From assembly GCA_965369325.1 (NCBI GenBank), contig CBDUQI010000144.1, positions 1 to 15,169 on the forward strand: a DNA stretch of 15,169 bases, read 5' to 3'. Source of the stretch: CBDUQI01 sp965369325. Lineage in GTDB: Bacteria; Pseudomonadota; Gammaproteobacteria; Steroidobacterales; JBCBZW01. Positions within the stretch are counted from its first letter, which is position 1, and each line of letters opens with the position of its first letter. This document shows, piece by piece, positions 1 through 6,926 of the stretch. The translations under genes and the position numbers were made by a program. The notes under the pieces were generated by a model, which did not search any database, was not told the DNA's origin, and saw only the letters and a list, made by a program, of their open reading frames with translations.

Positions 1-357
1 GTTAAACCCCTGAGCTGGCTTGGGCTGGTGCTTGTGAGTGGGGTGTGCTCCAACGCGGGCATGTTTGCGTTCTCCCCGCAACCCGGCTGGGTAGTGGGCC
101 TTTCGGGTGCGCTGCATGGCGTGTTCGCCGCCGGGGCCCTGCGTCTGTGGCAGCACGGCGATCGCATGGCGGGCGCCATGCTGCTGGCGTTGGTGGCGAA
201 AATCCTTTGGGAGCAATGGCGCGGCGGGATGCCGGCCTCGGGCGAGTTTATCGGCGGTGTCGTCGCGGTGGATGCGCACTTGTGGGGAACGGTGGGCGGG
301 GTTATCGCGGCCGCAGTTGCCTGGCTGGCGCACGCCCGCAGCGCTCGCCGCCGCTGA
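1..357 (+). CDS. rrtA: Rhombosortase, C-terminal part (5' end outside window)
   Basis: The reading frame is open from base 1 to a TGA at 355-357, giving the last 118 residues of a membrane protein. It shows the rhomboid-type serine protease motif GLSGALHG (nucleophile Ser at window residue 35) and a later catalytic His in DAHLWG (residue 93). The segment KILWEQWRGG between them is typical of rhombosortases rather than general rhomboids. Hydrophobic stretches surround both motifs, as expected for an intramembrane protease. Known members cleave the GlyGly-CTERM tail of exported proteins in the inner membrane. No GlyGly-CTERM substrate is visible here, though the VWA protein at the right edge is cut before its C-terminus. 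The basic tail (ARSARRR) probably faces the cytoplasm. The start lies upstream of the window, so total length cannot be judged. Confidence 0.9.
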   Translation, partial: VKPLSWLGLVLVSGVCSNAGMFAFSPQPGWVVGLSGALHGVFAAGALRLWQHGDRMAGAMLLALVAKILWEQWRGGMPASGEFIGGVVAVDAHLWGTVGGVIAAAVAWLAHARSARRR

Positions 358-506
358 AGCCCAACGCCGGGCCGTCGATCACCAGGGCCCGCCCAGTGAC
401 CGATTCGCTGGATTCGGGATCAGCGCGCGACTATCATGAGCGCCGTATTTGAGCGGTACTGAACCTATCCGATGACCCTAAGCTACTGAACTGGAACGAT
501 AATTAG

Positions 507-824
507 ATGCCAACAATATTTATCACCGACCTTGATGGCGACGAGAAAGCCATCAACGCCGACATCGGCCAAAGCCTGATGGAAGTGCTCACTGCCGAAG
601 GCTACCCCGAAATCGAGGCCATCTGCGGCGGCTGCTGTGCCTGCGCCACCTGCCACGTGCATCTGGATGAGGAATGGTTCGAGCGCGTGGGCGAGCGCGG
701 CACGGACGAGGACGATCTGGTCTCGGGGCTGGATGCCTTCAAGCCGCACTCACGGCTGTCCTGCCAGATCGAGGTCACCAATGTGCTGGATGGACTGAAG
801 GTCACCATCGCCGAACCCGAATAG
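507..824 (+). CDS. [2Fe-2S] ferredoxin, adrenodoxin/putidaredoxin type
   Basis: This 105-residue protein is a full-length small electron carrier. Cysteines 40, 46, 49 and 86 follow the adrenodoxin-type spacing C-x5-C-x2-C-x36-C and should bind the [2Fe-2S] cluster. Two further cysteines, C43 and C44, lie in the cluster loop (CGGCCACATC). The CATCH-type segment after the third ligand is typical of this family, which delivers electrons to cytochromes P450 or other oxygenases, or serves Fe-S assembly. The acidic patch around residues 54-71 is where partners usually dock. No reductase or oxygenase is adjacent, so the partner is unknown. The start ATG has only a weak GGAA about 10 nt upstream. The gene stands alone between the rhombosortase and a convergent GST gene. 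Confidence 0.93.
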   Translation: MPTIFITDLDGDEKAINADIGQSLMEVLTAEGYPEIEAICGGCCACATCHVHLDEEWFERVGERGTDEDDLVSGLDAFKPHSRLSCQIEVTNVLDGLKVTIAEPE

Positions 825-880
825 CTGATACCTATGGCCGGGGTAACAGGCGCCCGCCGCCATTGTCCCTCCCCAGCGTC

Positions 881-1486
881 TTATTCCGGGTCGTCCAGCG
901 CCATAGCACGCGCGAAGGCCGGGCGCGCGATACAGCGATCCGCGTACCCGTTCAGCACCCGCGATTCCGGCAGCATGTCGAACATGCGCAGGAAAATTAC
1001 GCTGGAGCCCAGCATCACATCGGCGGCACAAAACGCCATGCCCAGCAGCCACGGCCCCTGGGTTAAGGCGCCTTCAAGCGTCACGATCATACTGTCGAAA
1101 TCGCCCCAACCGTTCGACAGAGGGTTGGGTGTGCTCTGCTTGATCTTCTCTGACATGGCCGGTTCGATCACGGCGGGCGTGTACATCATCCAGTACAAAT
1201 ACCGCCCGCGATCCGGGTGATCGATCGCCGGCGCCAGGCGGCCACTGGCGTAGCGATCCGCAAGATACGTGCAAATAGCAGCCGACTCGGCCATGTGCAC
1301 CTGCCCATCGGAGAGCGCCGGCACCTTTCCCATCGGGCTAGCGGCTAGAAAATCACCATAGTTCGGACTTTCCTTTACATTCTCATCGCGTATGTCGATC
1401 GCCACACGGTCGTAAGGTTGGCCGAGTTCTTCCAGCATCCATGCCGCCCGCGACGCGCGAGTCTTTGGCGCCCAATACAGTTTCAT
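881..1486 (-). CDS. Glutathione S-transferase family protein
   Basis: The 201-residue product has the two-domain soluble GST layout. The N-terminal thioredoxin-like part starts KLYWAPKTRASRAAWMLEELG, with a Ser in the usual active-site region. It continues to MGKVPAL with the cis-Pro that contacts glutathione and AESAAICTYLADR with the Glu-Ser pair that binds its gamma-glutamyl group. The C-terminal helical part carries FCAADVMLGS, matching the conserved N-capping region of GST helix 6. I place the start at ATG 1486 because GAGGAA lies 7-8 nt upstream and the protein then begins exactly at the first beta strand. The frame is open 33 codons further, but that extension does not look like GST. 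It lies 135 bp after the NRPS gene on the same strand, with a stem-loop between, so co-transcription is uncertain. Its substrate cannot be read from the sequence. Confidence 0.92.
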   Translation of the reverse strand: MKLYWAPKTRASRAAWMLEELGQPYDRVAIDIRDENVKESPNYGDFLAASPMGKVPALSDGQVHMAESAAICTYLADRYASGRLAPAIDHPDRGRYLYWMMYTPAVIEPAMSEKIKQSTPNPLSNGWGDFDSMIVTLEGALTQGPWLLGMAFCAADVMLGSSVIFLRMFDMLPESRVLNGYADRCIARPAFARAMALDDPE

Positions 1487-1547
1487 TGCATCTTCCTCGA
1501 ATGTGTCAATACGCCAGTGCATCATAATACAGGCCGCTGCCGTGAAC

Positions 1548-1574
1548 GCGGCCATCGGGCCGGGCGATGGCCGC
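1548..1574 (-). terminator. Perfect 10-bp stem-loop between NRPS and GST genes
   Basis: GCGGCCATCG (1548-1557) and CGATGGCCGC (1565-1574) are exact reverse complements around a 7-nt loop. Outer bases CCGCT (1534-1538) and AGCGG (1575-1579) could extend the pairing after a bulge. It sits in the NRPS-GST gap, downstream of the NRPS stop. No T-run follows on the minus strand, so it is not a classical intrinsic terminator. It could be a Rho-assisted terminator, an RNA-stabilising 3' end, or an attenuator ahead of the GST gene. Confidence 0.5.
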
Positions 1575-1621
1575 AGCGGAAGCATCCACGCCGCGCAACG
1601 GGGCGACGGAAATGACGGCGA

Positions 1622-4600
1622 TCAGTCGTCCAGCTGATCCAGTAGACCGCCAAGGGTGTCGAGTTGATCACTGTCCAGATCCGCCAACGGAAAATCTGAC
1701 ACCGCTGCGGCACCGTCCTCGGTATTGCACAACTGTATTAACACCGCGTTGAAACGTTCGGCCAGTGCGCGGATCGTGCTTGCGCGATGCATTTGCTCGC
1801 AGTAGGCCCATTGCGTGCTCAACCGCCCGTCTTTAATCAGCGCATTTATCTCCACCAGGTACGCACGCGGTCCACGTGGACTGCGCGCCTGCCCAAAGGA
1901 CTGTGCCAGCGGGGAGAAGTGCCCCTCATCACCGCTTGCGGCGGTACTCAGATAATTAAAGACCAGGCTTGCGCGGGTGGCATCCAGCAACGGCGCAGCA
2001 GCGCTGGCGCTCGCCAACTCACGCAGCACACCATAACCGATCCCGTGATCCGGCAACCCGCGCAGGGCGTCCTTCACCGCACTCAGCACCTGTGTCGGAC
2101 TGGCGCTGCGGGCGGCGGACAGCACAAACGGGAACGTACTGGTAAACCACCCCACCGTGCGCGAGACATCGCAGTCGTCGAACAACGGTTCGCGACCGTG
2201 GCCTTCCAGATCAATACGAGTTTGTGGGCGATCGGTCCATTCCGCCACCGTCATTGCCAGCGCGCACAGCATTAGTTCATAGGGTTGGGCCCGCAAATGA
2301 TTCGATGTCTCGCGCAGCAGCTGCCCGGTGATGTCCTCGTTCAGCGCCAATGCGATCACGCGGGTGTCGCTGTCCCGGCCGGCCAGGCCGCTTACGCGCG
2401 GCGCCTGAGGTTGGTCCATCGGCAGTTCGCTCGGCACCTCGTCCACCTGCGCGACCCAGTAAGGGATCTGCGTTTGTAGCGCATCGCTGTGCGCAAACGT
2501 GGCCAGCTTCTGCGCCCAGGTTTTCATCGGCGTTGTGCGCGGACTCAAGGGCACTAGCGTACCGGCGATCGCACCGCGGCATAGACTCTTCAGGTCCTCC
2601 AGCAGAATACTCCAGGACACCGCATCCACCACCAGATGATGGGCAAGCACGGCCAGCAGACCCGAGCCACCAGCGCCGGATTCGATCAGTACAAAGTGCA
2701 CCAGCGGCCCCTGCGCTAGATCAAACGCGGCGTGCGCCCAGCTGGCCTGCTGCTCCAGCGCCTGTGCCGCCTGCGCTTCGGACGCCGCGTGCGTGACGGT
2801 CACAGGCAGCGTGCCGGCCAACTCAGCAAACCGCTGCTGGCCGTCGCCCGCAAACACGGTGCGCAGGGCATCGTGATGCAACATCAACGCCTGCACGACG
2901 CGCTCCAGCGCGGCCCGTCCTAATTCGCCCGGCACCCGCATCGCCACGGCTTGATTCCAATGTTGCGGATCAATGTCAATGCACTGAAAAAACCAATGCT
3001 GAATCGGGGTGAGCGGAGCAGCCCCGAACATCGGCCCCTGCGGTGCCTGCGCTGCTCCGACCGGCGTCGCCGCCGCCGCCTGCCCTGCAACCGTCGGTTC
3101 GGCGATAAACGCATCCGGTGAAATTACCAGCCCCGCCTTGCGCGCCTGCGCCAGAATCCGGATAGAGAGCAGCGAATCGCCGCCGAGCGCGAAAAAATTA
3201 TCGTGCCGCCCCACCTGCACCATGCCCAGCGCCTGTGCCCAGATGGCGGCGAGCGTGCGTTCCGCCGGGCTGGACGGGGCAGCGCCCGCAGGCGCCACTG
3301 CCGGCGCTGGGGCTGGCGCATAACTTTCGATCAACGCCGCGCGGTCCACTTTGCCTGCCGCTGTCCGCGTTAGGGCCGACAGACACACCACTTCCTGCGG
3401 CACCATATAGGGCGGCAACCGTGTGGCCAGTTCACCGCGCAACCTGTCACTCAACGCGGTGGCGGCGTCCGGCCACTGCCCGGCCACGAACGCGACCAGC
3501 TTCGCCGCGGCATTACCCGTCCCCGGCACCAGTGCCACGGCACTCTCAGCCAGCCCTTCGCTCAACCCCAGTGCCGCCTCAATCTCCTCGGGTTCCACCC
3601 GGTAGCCACGCACCTTCAACTGATTGTCCCGGCGGCCCAGAAACTCCAGCACACCATCCTCGCGCCAGCGCGCCAGATCGCCGCTGCGGTACATTTTTGC
3701 CCCGCGCCGATCACGCTGGGCGGCGCACGATGTTTCGCGTGCGATGAACGGGTCGGGAACGAATGCTCGGGCGGTTTGCTCTGCGCGGCCCCAATAACCG
3801 GCCGCCACACCTTCCCCGCCAATACACAATTCACCGGGCAGCCCTTGCGCTACCGGTTTACCTTCTTCATCCAGCACGTAGATGCGGTAGCCCGCGACTG
3901 GTTTGCCCACAGGCACTCGGGGCAGGCAGTCGGCTGGCACCAGCGCACACCCGGTAGCCCACACGGCAGCCTCCGTGGGCCCGTATTCGTTAAACAGGCC
4001 GACGCCCGGCAGGCGTTGGCTGTGCTGCGCGACCAATTCGGCCGGACATGCCTCACCGGCGACCATGACGGTACTCAACGAGGCCAACTGGGTTGCCCGC
4101 GCAAACTCCAACACCAGTGCCCATAGGGATGGCACGCACAGCACATGCGTAATCGCGCGCTGTTCAATCAGCGCACCCAGCGAGGCGACGTCTTGCTCCA
4201 CCGGCCCAGGCTCTAGCACCAGTGTGCCACCTTGCACCAGCGGCCAGGTAAGGCCGACCAGCGAACTGTCGGTGGCCATTGGCGAGAGCATCAAAAAACG
4301 CCCGGGCGCTTGCGGGTAATGCAGCTCGCGCGCACAGGTGGACGCCATGATGCTGGCGTGTGTCACCATCACGCCTTTGGCCTTCCCCGTGGTTCCGGAG
4401 GTGTACATGATGTAGGCCAGATCCTCGGGCGACGCGGCCCGTTCCGGCACGACAGGTGCATCTTGCGCGACAGCGTTGAGGGGAACCTCGACGGTCTGAA
4501 CGGGCCCCGGCAAGGTCTCCGCCACCGACGCCTGGGTGACGACGATGGGCGCCTGCCCCGCGTTGTTCTCAGCAATATCCGCCAGCACCTGCTGGAGACG

Positions 4601-6283
4601 GGCGGGGGGCCACTCGGGCTGCACGGCGACAAACGCCGCACCCGACTTGAGAATGCCCAGCATACCGATCACCGCCTCCGGTGAGCGCGGCAGCATCAAC
4701 GCAATCGCTTGATTTGGCCGCGCACCCGCCCGAATCAAGGTACCGGCAAGCGCGTCTGCCCGCTGAAGCAACTGCGAGTAACTGACGCGCTGACCCGAGC
4801 CGATCAAGGCCAGCGCATCCGGCGCACGATGCGCCGCGTTCTCAATGGCGTTGTGCAGCAGCTGCGCCCCGTTAGCCGCCGACTCAGCCGGCTGCGGACC
4901 GCGCCCGAAGGCAAGCACTTGCTCCAGCTCCTGCGGCCCAGGCTGAGCCAGCGCCCCCACCGTCGTATCCCCAGCATCTGTTACACGGGCCAGCACAGCG
5001 AGTGTGGCGCCAAGATGCTTAAGCAACTGTCGCACTCCCGCCTGACCGTATCGGGCGGGATCATGCACACCAATCAATGTCAGCGCAGCGCCGGGCACAA
5101 TCAGAATTGCCAGCGGGTAATTGCTGTATTCGATAAAGACTTCATCGCTGATCTGCACCTTACTGGCACTGCCGTCCGCCCCGTGCGACGGCAGGTTCTC
5201 AACCACCAGCAAGGTCTCGAACAGCGCGCGTCCGGCGCCCGTCGCGGTCGCCTTTTGGATTGCCGCCAGCGAGGTGTGCTCGTGGGCCCGCATTTGCGCC
5301 TGACGACGTTGCAGCTCGGCCAGCCACGGGCCCAGCGGCTGCTGCGGCGCGAGCGATACGCGCAGCGGCAGCGTATTGATCATTAGCCCCGCGATGGCCT
5401 GCGCCCCCGGCAACTCGGGCGACCGCCCTGCCACCGTCGTGCCGAACACCACATCATGGGTATCGCTGTACTGCGCCAGTACGCTGGCCCAGGCCGCACT
5501 TACCAACGTGTTGAGTGTGACCCGTTGCGCGCGGGCCGCCTCATTCAGCGCGCCGGTCAGCTCAGCACCGAGCACATGCTGCACCATCGCGTTGGGCTCA
5601 CTGGTGCTCCCCGCCGATGGGCTCAACGCGGCGGCGCAAAGCACGTTGGGCGTGTGGAAGCCGGCCAGCTCCTGCTCGAAATATGCGATCCCGGCCGCCT
5701 CGTCCTGCATGTCCTGCCAGGCGATGAAGCTCTCCCAGGCGGGCACCTGCGGCAGCTTCAGGGGCGCGGCGTCGATCGACGCCGCGTACAGAGCCAATGC
5801 CTCCTGCAGCAGCAATCGCATCGACCAGCCGTCCAGCACCAGATGGTGAAAACTCCACACGAACTGCCAACGCTGCTGATCCAAACGCATCAGCGCAAGC
5901 CGCATGAGCGGTGCGCGAGCAAGATCGAAGCCGCGATCGCGATCGCGTTGCAGCCAGCCACGCAGGCGGGCACGCTGGTCGGGCGCACTGATCTCGCGCC
6001 AGTCCTGTTGCTGCAACGGCAGCTTGACCTGCGTTTTCACCACCTGAAGAGGGCGGCTTCTGCCCTCCCAAGTGAACAGGCTGCGCAACACCTGATGCCG
6101 CTGGAGCACCTCCCGCCAGGCCTCGGCAAAGGCGGCAGGATGCAACTCGGCATCCCCGGAGCTCAGGATGCAGTGGTACTGATCGTGATACGCGCCCGTG
6201 CGCGCACCCTCCAAGCAATGATAAAGAATACCCTCCTGCAACGTGGTCAAGCGCACTATTGTTTGTATGTTCGACGCCGCCAT
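1622..6283 (-). CDS. Single-module nonribosomal peptide synthetase (C-A-T-E)
   Basis: This 1553-residue enzyme is one complete NRPS module. The condensation domain (about 8-430) has HHLVLDG at 146-152. The adenylation domain (about 475-990) has the P-loop YTSGTTGKAKG at 627-637, NEYGPTE at 765-771, YRSGDLARW at 865-873, the RRDNQLKVRGYR hinge near 884 and the catalytic Lys978. The carrier domain has LGGDSLLS with the phosphopantetheine Ser1037. The C-terminal domain (about 1088-1530) is an epimerase: PIQHWF, HHLVVDAVSW (1215-1224), EGHGRE, RTVGWFT, GIGYG and VFNYL are all present. The module should load one amino acid, join it to an upstream acyl or peptidyl group and deliver a D-configured thioester. 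My reading of the ten A-domain pocket residues is D-S-V-L-M-A-E-V-W-K, which I cannot match to a substrate. There is no thioesterase or reductase; the protein ends in a short acidic tail after the E domain. The A domain carries a short extra segment near 848-863. The ATG at 6283 has GGGAG 5 nt upstream. Confidence 0.97.
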   Translation of the reverse strand: MAASNIQTIVRLTTLQEGILYHCLEGARTGAYHDQYHCILSSGDAELHPAAFAEAWREVLQRHQVLRSLFTWEGRSRPLQVVKTQVKLPLQQQDWREISAPDQRARLRGWLQRDRDRGFDLARAPLMRLALMRLDQQRWQFVWSFHHLVLDGWSMRLLLQEALALYAASIDAAPLKLPQVPAWESFIAWQDMQDEAAGIAYFEQELAGFHTPNVLCAAALSPSAGSTSEPNAMVQHVLGAELTGALNEAARAQRVTLNTLVSAAWASVLAQYSDTHDVVFGTTVAGRSPELPGAQAIAGLMINTLPLRVSLAPQQPLGPWLAELQRRQAQMRAHEHTSLAAIQKATATGAGRALFETLLVVENLPSHGADGSASKVQISDEVFIEYSNYPLAILIVPGAALTLIGVHDPARYGQAGVRQLLKHLGATLAVLARVTDAGDTTVGALAQPGPQELEQVLAFGRGPQPAESAANGAQLLHNAIENAAHRAPDALALIGSGQRVSYSQLLQRADALAGTLIRAGARPNQAIALMLPRSPEAVIGMLGILKSGAAFVAVQPEWPPARLQQVLADIAENNAGQAPIVVTQASVAETLPGPVQTVEVPLNAVAQDAPVVPERAASPEDLAYIMYTSGTTGKAKGVMVTHASIMASTCARELHYPQAPGRFLMLSPMATDSSLVGLTWPLVQGGTLVLEPGPVEQDVASLGALIEQRAITHVLCVPSLWALVLEFARATQLASLSTVMVAGEACPAELVAQHSQRLPGVGLFNEYGPTEAAVWATGCALVPADCLPRVPVGKPVAGYRIYVLDEEGKPVAQGLPGELCIGGEGVAAGYWGRAEQTARAFVPDPFIARETSCAAQRDRRGAKMYRSGDLARWREDGVLEFLGRRDNQLKVRGYRVEPEEIEAALGLSEGLAESAVALVPGTGNAAAKLVAFVAGQWPDAATALSDRLRGELATRLPPYMVPQEVVCLSALTRTAAGKVDRAALIESYAPAPAPAVAPAGAAPSSPAERTLAAIWAQALGMVQVGRHDNFFALGGDSLLSIRILAQARKAGLVISPDAFIAEPTVAGQAAAATPVGAAQAPQGPMFGAAPLTPIQHWFFQCIDIDPQHWNQAVAMRVPGELGRAALERVVQALMLHHDALRTVFAGDGQQRFAELAGTLPVTVTHAASEAQAAQALEQQASWAHAAFDLAQGPLVHFVLIESGAGGSGLLAVLAHHLVVDAVSWSILLEDLKSLCRGAIAGTLVPLSPRTTPMKTWAQKLATFAHSDALQTQIPYWVAQVDEVPSELPMDQPQAPRVSGLAGRDSDTRVIALALNEDITGQLLRETSNHLRAQPYELMLCALAMTVAEWTDRPQTRIDLEGHGREPLFDDCDVSRTVGWFTSTFPFVLSAARSASPTQVLSAVKDALRGLPDHGIGYGVLRELASASAAAPLLDATRASLVFNYLSTAASGDEGHFSPLAQSFGQARSPRGPRAYLVEINALIKDGRLSTQWAYCEQMHRASTIRALAERFNAVLIQLCNTEDGAAAVSDFPLADLDSDQLDTLGGLLDQLDD

Positions 6284-6311
6284 TGAGGCTCCCGGCCAAG
6301 ACTGGACCGCA

Positions 6312-6333
6312 GGATATTATCAGATCGGATATT
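6312..6333. repeat. Direct repeat GGATATT in the NRPS/dps divergent promoter region
   Basis: GGATATT occurs at 6312-6318 and 6327-6333, with a 15-bp period, in an AT-rich patch between the two divergent genes. The left copy overlaps the candidate -10 of the NRPS promoter. It could be a regulator binding site or chance in AT-rich DNA. Confidence 0.3.
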
Positions 6334-6344
6334 CTATGCCGCAA
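6316..6344 (-). promoter_or_regulatory. Candidate sigma-70-like promoter for the NRPS gene
   Basis: On the minus strand TTGCGG (6344-6339) is followed after exactly 17 nt by GATAAT (6321-6316), one mismatch from TATAAT. The -35 is weak (TTG only). It lies about 33 nt upstream of the NRPS start codon, in the 124-bp gap that must also hold the dps promoter. No convincing -10/-35 pair was found for dps. Confidence 0.35.
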
Positions 6345-6407
6345 CGCCCTGGGGATACCGAGACACACGTACCCCCCGGCACTCAATTATTAACAGGAGC
6401 CTGCTGT

Positions 6408-6878
6408 ATGAAAATTGATATCGGCATTAACGATGAGCACCGCCAGGGCATCGCGCAGGGGCTGTCGCGGTTGTTGGCCGACAGTTACACGCTTTATCTG
6501 AAAACCCATAATTTTCACTGGAACGTGACCGGGCCCATGTTCAACACGCTGCATCTGATGTTCGAGCAGCAATACACAGAGCTGGCCATTGCGGTAGATG
6601 AAATTGCCGAGAGAATTCGCGCCCTGGGTGTGCCCGCGCCCGGCTCTTACAACCAGTTCGCCAAGCTCACCAGCATTGATGAAGCCGTGGGCGAGGAAAG
6701 CGCGCGCGAGATGATCCGCCAACTGGTGATTGGGCAGCAGACGGTCGCACGCACTGCGCGCGAAATATTCCCGCTGGCCGACGAGGCCAGCGATGAACCC
6801 TCCGCCGACCTGCTCACTCAGCGCATGCAGATTCACGAAAAGAATGCCTGGATGCTGCGCAGCATGCTGGAGGAGTAA
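6408..6878 (+). CDS. dps: Dps-family ferritin-like DNA-protection/iron-storage protein
   Basis: The 156-residue product matches the usual Dps length and fold. The inter-subunit ferroxidase ligands can be read by spacing against E. coli Dps: His37 (in FHWNVTG), His49, Glu53 (Asp in E. coli), Asp64 and Glu68 fall at the expected +12, +4, +11 and +4 steps. Such proteins form 12-subunit shells that oxidise Fe(II) with hydrogen peroxide and store the iron, limiting hydroxyl-radical damage. There is no long Lys-rich N-terminal tail, so DNA binding of the E. coli type is doubtful. The start ATG has AGGAG with 8-nt spacing; the frame is open upstream to 6243 but that part is intergenic in character. 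It is divergent from the NRPS and 48 bp ahead of the acyl-CoA dehydrogenase, possibly co-transcribed with it. Confidence 0.95.
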   Translation: MKIDIGINDEHRQGIAQGLSRLLADSYTLYLKTHNFHWNVTGPMFNTLHLMFEQQYTELAIAVDEIAERIRALGVPAPGSYNQFAKLTSIDEAVGEESAREMIRQLVIGQQTVARTAREIFPLADEASDEPSADLLTQRMQIHEKNAWMLRSMLEE

Positions 6879-6926
6879 GCTGCCCGCACACCCCAACATT
6901 GGCCGCTAGACGCAACGGAGATCAGT

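Noticed and set aside
401..425. CGCTG / CAGCG inverted repeat after the rhombosortase gene as a terminator
   Set aside because: Only 5 bp with a 10-nt loop and no T-run; expected by chance in this GC-rich sequence.
1487..1585. N-terminal extension of the GST frame to 1585
   Set aside because: The extension overlaps the stem-loop, is not GST-like, and the inner ATG has a proper GAGGAA site.
5932..5946. GCGATCGCGATCGCG tract as a repeat or HIP1-like element
   Set aside because: It encodes RDRDR in the NRPS C domain and occurs once; coding explains it.
1787..6286. Long plus-strand open frames antisense to the NRPS gene (for example 1787-2275, 4709-5386, 5456-6286)
   Set aside because: They are Arg/His/Pro-rich shadow frames of GC-rich coding DNA; the minus-strand frame carries every NRPS motif.
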